Part shown: positions 57,213 through 64,000 of the stretch, piece by piece
How the letters are laid out: the number at the start of each line of letters is the position of its first letter
Position numbering within the stretch: position 1 is the stretch's first letter
DNA from: Acidimicrobiia bacterium
Lineage (GTDB): Bacteria > Actinomycetota > Acidimicrobiia > Acidimicrobiales > Poriferisodalaceae
Assembly (NCBI GenBank): GCA_022826045.1
Contig: JAJDVQ010000100.1
Location: forward strand, 16,999 to 80,998
Length of the DNA stretch: 64,000 bases
Direction of reading: 5' to 3'
Translations under genes and position numbers: made by a program
Notes under the pieces: generated by a model
The model's input: the letters and a program-made list of their open reading frames with translations, nothing else
Told to the model about the DNA's origin: nothing
Databases searched by the model: none

Positions 57213-59552
57213 TCAGGTCGCGTTCTCGGACGCCTCGTCAGCGACGACCTCGGGCAGTTCGCCTTCGACCCGCAGGTTGGGGATGATGCGGTCGAGCCAG
57301 GCCGGGAGCCACCAGTTGCGGGCGCCGAGCAGTTCCATGGTGGAAGGCACGATCAGCATCCGCACCACTGTCGCGTCGAACGCGATGGCGGCTGCGAGCC
57401 CGAAGCCGAACAGCTTGACGACCCGGTTGTCCTCGAGCACGAAGCTGCCGAACACCACCACCATGATCGCAGCAGCAGCGCTGATGACCCGCGCGGTTGC
57501 AGCCAGACCGTCGGCGATCGAGTTCACCGGGTCGCCGGTGCGTTCGTATTCCTCCTTCATGCGTGACAGCAGGAAGACCTCGTAGTCCATCGACAGCCCG
57601 AAGAGGATCGCGAACAGCATCATCGGGATGAACGGCTCGATGGGCGCTCCGTCGATGCCGAACAGGCTGCCCAGCCATCCCCACTGGAAGATGGCCACCA
57701 CGACGCCGTAGGCAGCGCCGATCGACAGCATGTTCATCACCACCGCCTTGAGCGGCACCACCAGCGACCGGAACACCGCCATCAGCAGCAGGAACGAGGC
57801 GCCCAGCACTGCGGCGAAGAAGATCAGCATCCGCTGTGCCAGGTAGTCGCTGAAGTCGATGCCGAACGCCACGCCGCCGCCGACCTGTGCCGAGACCGAC
57901 GTGCCGGCGAGTGCAGAGGGGACTACCTCGTCGCGCAGGCGCTGCACCAGCTCCTCGGTGGCGGCGTCCTGCGGCCCGGTGGCCGGCTGCACCCGGATGA
58001 ATGCTGCGCCGCCGTCGGGACTCGGCATCGGGGGCGACACAGTGGCGACGCCCTCGGTGCTGCGCATGGCCTCGGACAGCAAGCCGAGCGACGCCATGTC
58101 GCCCGGATGCGGTGTCTCGGCCACCACCAGCAGCGGCCCGTTGGCGCCGGGGCCGAAACCCTCGGCGAGCAGATCGTAGGCCTGCCGTGTCGCGCTGTCG
58201 GGAGGGAAGTTGCCCTCGTCGGAGAAGCCCAGCCGCAGGCTCAGCACCGGTGCCGCCAGCAGGACCAGCAGCGCGATGCCTCCCAGCGCACCAGCCCACG
58301 GCCGTGCCTGCACCATGCGGCTCATGCGGTACCACCCGGTCTCGCGCAGCGCCTTGGGCGGTCGCTGCTGAATGACGCGGCGCAGCGGATTGCGGTCGCC
58401 GGCGAACGAGCCGGCGATGATCACGGCCACCGCAGCGGGGATGCCCGCCAGCAGCAGCGTGATGCCCAGGCCGAACCCCAGCAGAGCGAGGGCCACGAGT
58501 GCCGACGCGGCGATGCCGCGCACCCTGATGGTGCCGAGCCGCCCGCCGACGAGCCCCAGCACAGCAGGCAGCAGCGTGATCGAGCCCGCCATGACAATCG
58601 CGACGGTGACTGCTGCCGAGATGCCCAAGCCCGAGACGAACGGCAGCCCCACCAGCAGCAGGCCCAGCAGCGACAGCACCACCGTGGCGCCGGCGAACAC
58701 CACCGATCGTCCCGCAGAGTCGAGCGCCGCCCCCACAGCATCGCCCAGGCCGAGGCCGTGGCGTGTCCACTCGCGGACACGATTGATGATGAACAGCGCG
58801 TAGTCGATGCCGACGCCGATGCCGATCATGACGCCGAGCGTCGATGCGAAATCGGGGACCGTGGTGAGGTTGCTGATGATCACGATGCCCGCGGCACCAA
58901 TGCCGACGCCGACCAGAGCAGTGCCGACAGTCACACCCATCGCCGCTACTGAGCCGACTGCTGCAATCAGCACGAAGATCGCGAACGCAAGTCCGATGGC
59001 CTCGGTCTCGGGCGGCTCTTGCTCGGAGAGCCACGCCCCGCCGACATGCGCCTGCACCTCGGGGATGTCGCGCAGCCCGCTGGAGTCGATGAGATGGTCG
59101 ATTTCTTCGCCGAGGCCAGCGGCTTCGTCGACGTTGAATCCAGGGGCCACCTCGACATCGGCGTAGGCGATGCGGCCGGCTGCCGGTCCGCCAGAGGAGA
59201 TGCGGTGAGCGCCCCCAGGGTCGAACGGGGATGCTGCGGAGACATCGGGGATGGCGTTGACATCACTGACCAGCGTTGTCATGGCGGATCGGATCGCAGG
59301 ATCTTCGACGCCGTCGGCAGTCTCCCGTGCGTCGACGACGATCGTGCCGCTGACGCGCGAGCCGACGCTGCCGAAGTGCTCGCCGAGAATGTCGGCGGCC
59401 CGGCCGCTCGGGGAGTCCGGGGTGGACAGCTCGGCCCCGAATGAGGGACCCAGCCCGCCTGCGACGGCGCCGACAGCGACGGCGACCGTCAGCCAGATGC
59501 CCAGAATTCGCCAAGGATGACGGAAGCACCATCGGCCGAGGGACGAGTACAT
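57213..59552 (-). CDS. MmpL/RND-family transporter
   Basis: The 779-residue membrane protein has the MmpL/RND layout: TM1 (GIWLTVAVAVGAVAGGLGPS near residue 20), a periplasmic loop (SRVSGTIVVDARETADGV, then INAIPDVSAASPFDP), six TMs with GVGIDYALFIINRVREW near residue 250 and GLPFVSGLGISAAVTVAIVM. A second loop follows, then the last TMs with FGLSMDYEVFLLSRMKEEYE near 640, carrying the family's charged TM motifs. Members export lipids or siderophores by proton coupling. The AAAGGAAC before the ATG at 59552 fixes the start. Confidence 0.9.
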   Translation of the reverse strand: MYSSLGRWCFRHPWRILGIWLTVAVAVGAVAGGLGPSFGAELSTPDSPSGRAADILGEHFGSVGSRVSGTIVVDARETADGVEDPAIRSAMTTLVSDVNAIPDVSAASPFDPGGAHRISSGGPAAGRIAYADVEVAPGFNVDEAAGLGEEIDHLIDSSGLRDIPEVQAHVGGAWLSEQEPPETEAIGLAFAIFVLIAAVGSVAAMGVTVGTALVGVGIGAAGIVIISNLTTVPDFASTLGVMIGIGVGIDYALFIINRVREWTRHGLGLGDAVGAALDSAGRSVVFAGATVVLSLLGLLLVGLPFVSGLGISAAVTVAIVMAGSITLLPAVLGLVGGRLGTIRVRGIAASALVALALLGFGLGITLLLAGIPAAVAVIIAGSFAGDRNPLRRVIQQRPPKALRETGWYRMSRMVQARPWAGALGGIALLVLLAAPVLSLRLGFSDEGNFPPDSATRQAYDLLAEGFGPGANGPLLVVAETPHPGDMASLGLLSEAMRSTEGVATVSPPMPSPDGGAAFIRVQPATGPQDAATEELVQRLRDEVVPSALAGTSVSAQVGGGVAFGIDFSDYLAQRMLIFFAAVLGASFLLLMAVFRSLVVPLKAVVMNMLSIGAAYGVVVAIFQWGWLGSLFGIDGAPIEPFIPMMLFAILFGLSMDYEVFLLSRMKEEYERTGDPVNSIADGLAATARVISAAAAIMVVVFGSFVLEDNRVVKLFGFGLAAAIAFDATVVRMLIVPSTMELLGARNWWLPAWLDRIIPNLRVEGELPEVVADEASENAT

Positions 59553-59670
59553 GTCAGTTCCTTTCACAGGCAGCAGGCAGCTGCCATGGCACCGGGCGCG
59601 TTACGGCGATGCCAGAGCCGACGGCACCGGGAAGCCGTCGGGATGATGGGGGAGGGACCAGGCCGGGACG

Positions 59671-61383
59671 CTATCCGGCGATTCCGCTCGCGCCGGTGCT
59701 GAGTCGTGGTGTGCTCGGCCCGCGCTCGCGGTGGCCAGCGATCGCCTCGGACGCCACTCGGGCGGGCTCCGCGTGGTGCGTCCCGTTGGTGGGGTGAGCA
59801 GCCCGCCCGGTCTCGGTGATCTCAGGCTCGATCACCACGGTGCGCCCGGTGACCGCTTCGAGCAGTTCGCTGCGGGTCCGGGCTGTGAAGAGTTCGACAG
59901 TGGTGTCTACGCTGGGCGAAGCCCGTGCGACCAGCCGGAGTTCGCCGTTGTGGTTCGAAGATCCGACCTCGCCGACCACTCGCACGCGGGTCACCACCTG
60001 GCGATTGGAGCGATCCAAACCGATCGCCACGCGCAGCATGGCCGCCATCCAGCGCACCCTGTCCTTGTCGGCCGAATTCAGCGACGCGAAATCGGCATGC
60101 TTGGACTTGGGCGCGCTCTTGCGGTGGTAGCGAGCGACTTGGGCGATGATCTCGATCTCGCGTTCGGTGAAGCCGGTGAGGTGCTCGCTGTTGCGGATGA
60201 TGTAGTAGCTGTGGCGGTGGTGGGCACTGTGGGAGATGAAGATGCCCACGTTGTGCAGCAGCGAAGCCGCTTCGAACAGCTCCCGGTCCTCTTCGTCGAG
60301 TCCGTGCAGCCCGCAGAGGCCGTCGAACAACTCCAGCGCCAGGTCGGTGATGTGCTCGGCGTGCCGCAGATCTTCGTGGTAGCTGTTCGCCACATACATC
60401 ACGCCTGAGCGTCGCAGATCCTCCAAACGGTGGAACGGGTCGAGCCCAGGCGCTGCTGCCCGCCGCATCTGCTCGAAGAGAATGCCTTCACGCAGCGCGT
60501 AGTCGGAAACTTCCATGCGCTTGATGCCCAGCAGCTTGAACGTCTCCGCCAGCAGCAGCGCGCCGCCCACGATGATGTCTGCCCGGCGTTCCTCCAACCC
60601 TTCGACAGAGAGCCGGCGAGCAGGTGTCGCGGCGTCGGTGAGGTCGGTCGTGAGCGATCGGAGCTCTTTGCGCGTGAATGACAGCCTCCCGGTGCGGCTG
60701 TCGCGATCGCCGCGCCGGATGGCGCACATGCGGGCCAAGGCGATGATCGTTCCCGACGAGCCCACGGCGGTCTCGAAGCCGAGTTCCGCGACTTCCGCAG
60801 GCAGGTGTCCCAGGAACGATCTGATGTAGTTGCGGCACTCGTGCACGGAGCGCTCACGTGTGCGGCCTTCTGGGAAGAAGCGGTCGGTGAGCCGGATCGA
60901 GCCGAGCTTGAGGCTGCGCAGCAGCAGCGGCTCGGCGCCGTCGCCGACGATGAACTCGGTGGAGCCGCCGCCGATGTCGATGACCAGGTGCCGCTTGTCG
61001 AGCAGCGGCACGGCTGCCAGCACGCCGAGATGGATCAGCCGGGCCTCCTCGACGCCGGAGACCACCTCGATGTCCACGCCGGCCTCGGAGAGGGCCCGTG
61101 CCACAAACTCGCCTCGGTTGTCGGCCTCCCGCACTGCGCTGGTGGCCACAGCTGTCACGGTGGCGGCACCGGCGTGATCGGCGATGCGTCGCATGCGGTC
61201 GAGCACCGCGATTCCGCGGTCCATGGCATCGGTGGTGATGCGCTTCATGTCCTCGCCGCCGGAGCCCAGCCGGACCGGCTCGCGTTCGCGTGTCAGCACC
61301 TCGAAGTGGCCGTCTGCGTTGATCGATGCGACGACGAGGTGGAACGAGTTGGTTCCGACGTCGATCGCTGCGATGACGCTCAC
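59671..61383 (-). CDS. Exopolyphosphatase/pppGpp phosphatase (Ppx/GppA) with C-terminal HD domain
   Basis: The 570-residue protein has the Ppx/GppA ATPase-fold N half: AAIDVGTNSFHLVVASINAD (phosphate loop), ATSAVREADNRGEFV, VIDIGGGSTEFIVGDGAEPL and FETAVGSSGTIIALARM. The C half is an HD-type helical domain (ASLLHNVGIFISHSAHHRHS, then YYIIRNSEHLTGFTEREIEI) seen in longer Ppx proteins. It hydrolyses polyphosphate or pppGpp. The GTG at 61383 has a TAGCGT box 8 nt upstream; the further frame is antisense to the thioesterase. Confidence 0.87.
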   Translation of the reverse strand: MSVIAAIDVGTNSFHLVVASINADGHFEVLTREREPVRLGSGGEDMKRITTDAMDRGIAVLDRMRRIADHAGAATVTAVATSAVREADNRGEFVARALSEAGVDIEVVSGVEEARLIHLGVLAAVPLLDKRHLVIDIGGGSTEFIVGDGAEPLLLRSLKLGSIRLTDRFFPEGRTRERSVHECRNYIRSFLGHLPAEVAELGFETAVGSSGTIIALARMCAIRRGDRDSRTGRLSFTRKELRSLTTDLTDAATPARRLSVEGLEERRADIIVGGALLLAETFKLLGIKRMEVSDYALREGILFEQMRRAAAPGLDPFHRLEDLRRSGVMYVANSYHEDLRHAEHITDLALELFDGLCGLHGLDEEDRELFEAASLLHNVGIFISHSAHHRHSYYIIRNSEHLTGFTEREIEIIAQVARYHRKSAPKSKHADFASLNSADKDRVRWMAAMLRVAIGLDRSNRQVVTRVRVVGEVGSSNHNGELRLVARASPSVDTTVELFTARTRSELLEAVTGRTVVIEPEITETGRAAHPTNGTHHAEPARVASEAIAGHRERGPSTPRLSTGASGIAG

Positions 61384-61391
61384 GCCTCGCA

Positions 61392-61397
61392 ACGCTA
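61392..61397 (-). promoter_or_regulatory. Candidate -10 box (TAGCGT) of the Ppx/GppA gene
   Basis: On the minus strand TAGCGT lies 8 nt before the GTG at 61383. Confidence 0.45.
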
Positions 61398-61468
61398 GAG
61401 GGAGCGGTGCGCGGCCCAGATGATGTCGGCTCAGCGATGGTTGCGGTCGGCCCGCCATGATGCCCCAC

Positions 61469-61474
61469 TAGCGT
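61469..61474 (+). promoter_or_regulatory. Candidate -10 box (TAGCGT) of the thioesterase gene
   Basis: TAGCGT ends 7 nt before the ATG at 61482. Confidence 0.55.
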
Positions 61475-61481
61475 TCCGCCG

Positions 61482-61892
61482 ATGGCGACGCACGCGACCC
61501 AGATCGTGCCCCGATTCGGCGAGCTGGACCCGTACAACCACGTCAACCATGCGGTCTATGTGTCGTACTTCGAGGCAGCACGCTGCCTGGCGCTGGAATC
61601 CGCCGATCTTGCGCTGCCGGACCTGTCAGATCAGAACGTCCAGATCGTGGTGACGAACTTGGAGGTGCGTTTCCGGGCGCCGGCGACCGCCCGCGACACG
61701 CTGCGCATCGAGACCGAGCTGGTCGAGCGCCGCCGTGCGAGCACCCGCTGGCAGCAGCGAATCATCCGCGAAGCAGACGACGCGGTGCTGGTCGAGGGCA
61801 ACCTGACCGCGGCCATCTGCGACAACGACGGCAAGCCCCGCCGTCCGCCGCCAGGCTTGATGGACAAGTTCGACGCGCTCGCTCCCGGCTAG
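61482..61892 (+). CDS. Hotdog-fold acyl-CoA thioesterase
   Basis: The 136-residue protein has the 4-hydroxybenzoyl-CoA thioesterase family pattern: RFGELDPYNHVNHAVYVSYF (catalytic Asp in GELDPYNHVNH), then EAARCLALESADLAL, VVTNLEVRFRAPATARDTLR and DAVLVEGNLTAAICDNDGKP. It hydrolyses an acyl-CoA in the cytoplasm; chain preference is not resolvable. The start is leaderless-type, divergent from the Ppx/GppA gene. Confidence 0.88.
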   Translation: MATHATQIVPRFGELDPYNHVNHAVYVSYFEAARCLALESADLALPDLSDQNVQIVVTNLEVRFRAPATARDTLRIETELVERRRASTRWQQRIIREADDAVLVEGNLTAAICDNDGKPRRPPPGLMDKFDALAPG

Positions 61893-62108
61893 AGGCTCGA
61901 ACCTATAGCGGTGCCCGCTGCGAAGGGGGTTATACGGGATAGTGCCAAGCCGCGGGTCAGCGCCGGTGTTCGTGTAACACCAATTGCAAAGTCAGCCGTT
62001 TGCCCCGTGCACGAGTGCCGCAGCGCAGCCGAGGTCGAGTTCTGCGATCCTCAGCCGCACTGCGGCGCTGTGAGAACTGAACCGGCACGCGAGCCGGCAG
62101 CAGTCGTG
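61893..62108. other. Intergenic region between convergent genes
   Basis: This 216-nt gap after the thioesterase and before the Calx-beta protein stop contains a CGGGATAGTGCC-like stretch and GC-rich sequence, but no coding frame, clear hairpin or tRNA that I can support. Confidence 0.5.
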
Positions 62109-64000
62109 CTAGTCGTTGTCGGTGATGGTGCCGGTTGCTTCGCGGTCGGCGATTGCTGCTTGCACCGCGGAGTACAGCACGACTGTGAACGTCTCGTCGC
62201 CTTCGGGGCTGCTGTCGTCGACGGCTGCCACGGTGACGGTCTTGGTTGTCTCGCCGGGCTTGAAGGTGAGCATCCCGTAGGCCTGCGCGAAGTCGGCGTA
62301 GGTCGCGGACAGCGCAGCGCCGTACGCTGGCCGCGCGTAGTAGTTCACCCACGCGTAGCGGCTGCTGGCGGGGCTGAGCGTCACGGTGAACGTGAGCGTG
62401 CCGCCCTCGCCTGCTGTCGCGTCGCTGATCGACAGCGACGGCGTCGCGTTCACCGGCGGCGGAGGCGGCGGGGGCGGGTCGTCGTCGTCTGCCACCGCCA
62501 CAGAGGCCGACCCGGCGGTCGGCGACACGGTGTAGCCGCTGCCGGCGCCGACGGTGACGGTGACCTTTCCGTCGGCCTCGTCTGCGCTGTCGTTGGTCGT
62601 GGCGACCGTGAGCGTGGCGGTGCCCGACGTGGCGACGGTCACCGTGCGCGGTCCCGTCGCGGCGCCGAAGTCGCCGGACTGCGACACCGACACGTCCACC
62701 GACAGCGGCACAGACGGCGCAGGGACGGCGGTCACGGTGAAGACCGCGTCGCCGCCCTCGGTCACCCCGCCGCCCGCAGCGACGCTGACCTCCGGATCAG
62801 GCTCGGGGTCGGGCGTCACCGGCTCAGGCTCAGGCTCCGGGACCGGGTCGGGGTCGGGCGTGACCGGGTCGGGATCGGCGGTGCAGCGTTGCAGTGCGTC
62901 GTTGATGGGCGGCCAGCCGGCCCAGCCGTTGCCGCTGCTGAAGTCGCTGGCTTCCTGAGCCGTGATCGTCTCGTGGGTCACTCCCGGCGGCTTCGCCGGC
63001 AGATCGTCGGCGCCGAGCGTGTTCAGGATCCGCCAGAACATCGCAGCGTTCGACCCGTAGCTGAGATGCCACTCGAACGCCGCCCGCGCACGCCTCACGC
63101 CCTCGCCGGCGTCGCACGTCGCCGGGTCGTCCTGCGCCGACACCGAGTCCAAGCCGTCGCTGTCGCTGCCGCCGGAGGACGCCAGCACCGTCACCGTGGT
63201 GAAACACGTGTACGACACGGTCTTCGCCTGCCGCGCCCGGCCGGGCTCGCCCGGATCCACAATGGGTACGCCGTTCCTGGTGTGGCCCTCTACTCGAGGG
63301 GCGCGGTAGGGCCGCTCGGGAATCACTATCTCTGTCGCCTTGCAGTTCGGCGCGTCGGGGTCGTAGGTCGTCCCGTGCAGAGGCGTGCTCGCGATGTAGC
63401 CCCAGTGGATCTTGAAGTTCTTGCCCACCGACGGCGAGCACAAGATGACCGGAACCGACACCGACCCGCCGGCATGGACGTCGAGGCGGTGGAAGCGGTC
63501 GATGTTTTCGGTGACCCGAATTGTCTTGCCGCCTTGAGTCCTGGTGTAGCTGCGGTAGTCGCGGTTGTCGTAGTCGCTGCCGCCGCTGCACGAGCCCGTC
63601 AGGTTATCCCGGGCGGTGCCGTCGGAGATCGTGAACGTCACACCGTTGCCGTGCACGCCCGGCGGCACCTCCAGCCTCACGTTCACCTCCCGGCCGTGGC
63701 CGCCGAACCGCACCGTCGCGGTCTCCGGCGGACGCTTCCACCCCAAAGGCTGCTGGCCGGCGACCTCGAAGATGCCCGACAGGCCGACATAGACGTTGGT
63801 GTCGCCCTTGGGGATGTTGCCCTGGCTGATCGGGTTCTGGCCCGGGTCGCCGCCGCCCCACCGAGAATGGGTGCCGCTGGTCCCCAGCGCGTTGGAGCCG
63901 CGCCTGGTGCCCGCAGTGGCATGGGTCGTGCCGGTCTGGGTGCCGGTGTTCGGCCCCCGGTTGTTGGTCGACACATTGCCGTTCGCCCGCCGCTGCGCGC
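62109..64000 (-). CDS. Secreted Calx-beta domain protein (N-terminus outside window)
   Basis: The frame is open to base 64000, so the true start is missing; about 630 residues are visible. After Thr/Gly/Asn-rich low complexity, a beta-rich region (GDTNVYVGLSGIFEVAGQQP, then GHGREVNVRLEVPPGVHGNG) carries several Cys. Then comes a helical unit (AFEWHLSYGSNAAMFWRILN), a PDPDPVPEPEPEP linker, one beta-sandwich domain (GGGVTEGGDAVFTVTAVPAP) and a C-terminal Calx-beta domain (SISDATAGEGGTLTFTVTLS to GDETFTVVLY) ending TGTITDND. No LPXTG motif is visible. It is probably a secreted or surface adhesin-like protein. Confidence 0.78.
   Translation of the reverse strand, partial: AQRRANGNVSTNNRGPNTGTQTGTTHATAGTRRGSNALGTSGTHSRWGGGDPGQNPISQGNIPKGDTNVYVGLSGIFEVAGQQPLGWKRPPETATVRFGGHGREVNVRLEVPPGVHGNGVTFTISDGTARDNLTGSCSGGSDYDNRDYRSYTRTQGGKTIRVTENIDRFHRLDVHAGGSVSVPVILCSPSVGKNFKIHWGYIASTPLHGTTYDPDAPNCKATEIVIPERPYRAPRVEGHTRNGVPIVDPGEPGRARQAKTVSYTCFTTVTVLASSGGSDSDGLDSVSAQDDPATCDAGEGVRRARAAFEWHLSYGSNAAMFWRILNTLGADDLPAKPPGVTHETITAQEASDFSSGNGWAGWPPINDALQRCTADPDPVTPDPDPVPEPEPEPVTPDPEPDPEVSVAAGGGVTEGGDAVFTVTAVPAPSVPLSVDVSVSQSGDFGAATGPRTVTVATSGTATLTVATTNDSADEADGKVTVTVGAGSGYTVSPTAGSASVAVADDDDPPPPPPPPVNATPSLSISDATAGEGGTLTFTVTLSPASSRYAWVNYYARPAYGAALSATYADFAQAYGMLTFKPGETTKTVTVAAVDDSSPEGDETFTVVLYSAVQAAIADREATGTITDND

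Noticed and set aside
1..64000. CRISPR array, tRNA, rRNA, transposase or att site
   Set aside because: I found no regular spacer repeats, no cloverleaf-like sequence and no transposase or integrase motif in any frame; the search was by eye.

Overview
The window is high-GC DNA that reads as a chromosomal segment of a free-living or host-associated actinobacterium. The mix of genes points to the Acidimicrobiia or a close relative: several LLM-class flavin/F420-type oxidoreductases, CaiB/BaiF CoA transferases, an amidohydrolase, NIPSNAP and SCO6745-family proteins, an MmpL transporter and a Calx-beta surface protein. This placement is inferred from gene content; there is no rRNA, tRNA or taxonomic marker in the window. 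I found no CRISPR array and no complete insertion sequence.

Layout. 1-7.1 kb: acyl-CoA metabolism (overlapping CaiB/BaiF pair, LLM oxidoreductase, SCO6745 protein, biotin-dependent carboxyltransferase) with a HicAB toxin-antitoxin pair. 7.2-10.4 kb: MacB-like ABC exporter operon (ATPase and FtsX permease). 10.4-16.1 kb: GluQ-RS, a nitroreductase-SRPBCC fusion, a lipoprotein, a PLP aminotransferase and a small membrane protein. 16.1-17.5 kb: a low-GC scar with a small membrane protein, a phenylacetate-CoA-ligase relic and a Fic relic. 17.6-26.8 kb: NIPSNAP, aldolase, a repeat-rich membrane protein, amidohydrolase, AIM24, then a two-gene unit ending in a UGSC selenoprotein with an in-frame UGA, a VOC protein and an MFS transporter. 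26.8-37.2 kb: the DNA-processing and defence-like region, with a PIN relic, a 1767-residue exonuclease-DinG-RecQ fusion, a UvrD-like helicase with a NERD-like N-terminus, VapBC, an LLM relic, a Tag glycosylase and a decayed Eco57I-like restriction-modification gene. 37.3-62 kb: mostly housekeeping and catabolic genes (5-FTHF cyclo-ligase, fatty-acid hydroxylase, SDR, MFS, SurE, phosphoesterase, ABC-F, LLM enzymes, a Liv-type lipoprotein, FAD oxidase, acyl-CoA dehydrogenase, P450, YbaK, VapBC, MmpL, Ppx/GppA, thioesterase). 62.1 kb to the end: a secreted Calx-beta protein running off the edge.

Themes. (1) The clearest non-standard decoding event is the UGA at 24609-24611. It is followed by Gly-Ser-Cys and by a perfect 9-bp hairpin placed like a bacterial SECIS, so the two ORF pieces should be read as one selenoprotein. 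(2) The fused exonuclease/DinG/RecQ gene and its helicase neighbour form a candidate DNA-repair or anti-phage module, surrounded by toxin-antitoxin genes and the remains of PIN, Fic and restriction genes. (3) About fourteen start codons have a TANNNT-like box exactly 6-8 nt (mostly 7) upstream and no Shine-Dalgarno, which suggests widespread leaderless transcription. I used this spacing to choose several starts. (4) At least five decayed genes keep recognisable family motifs.
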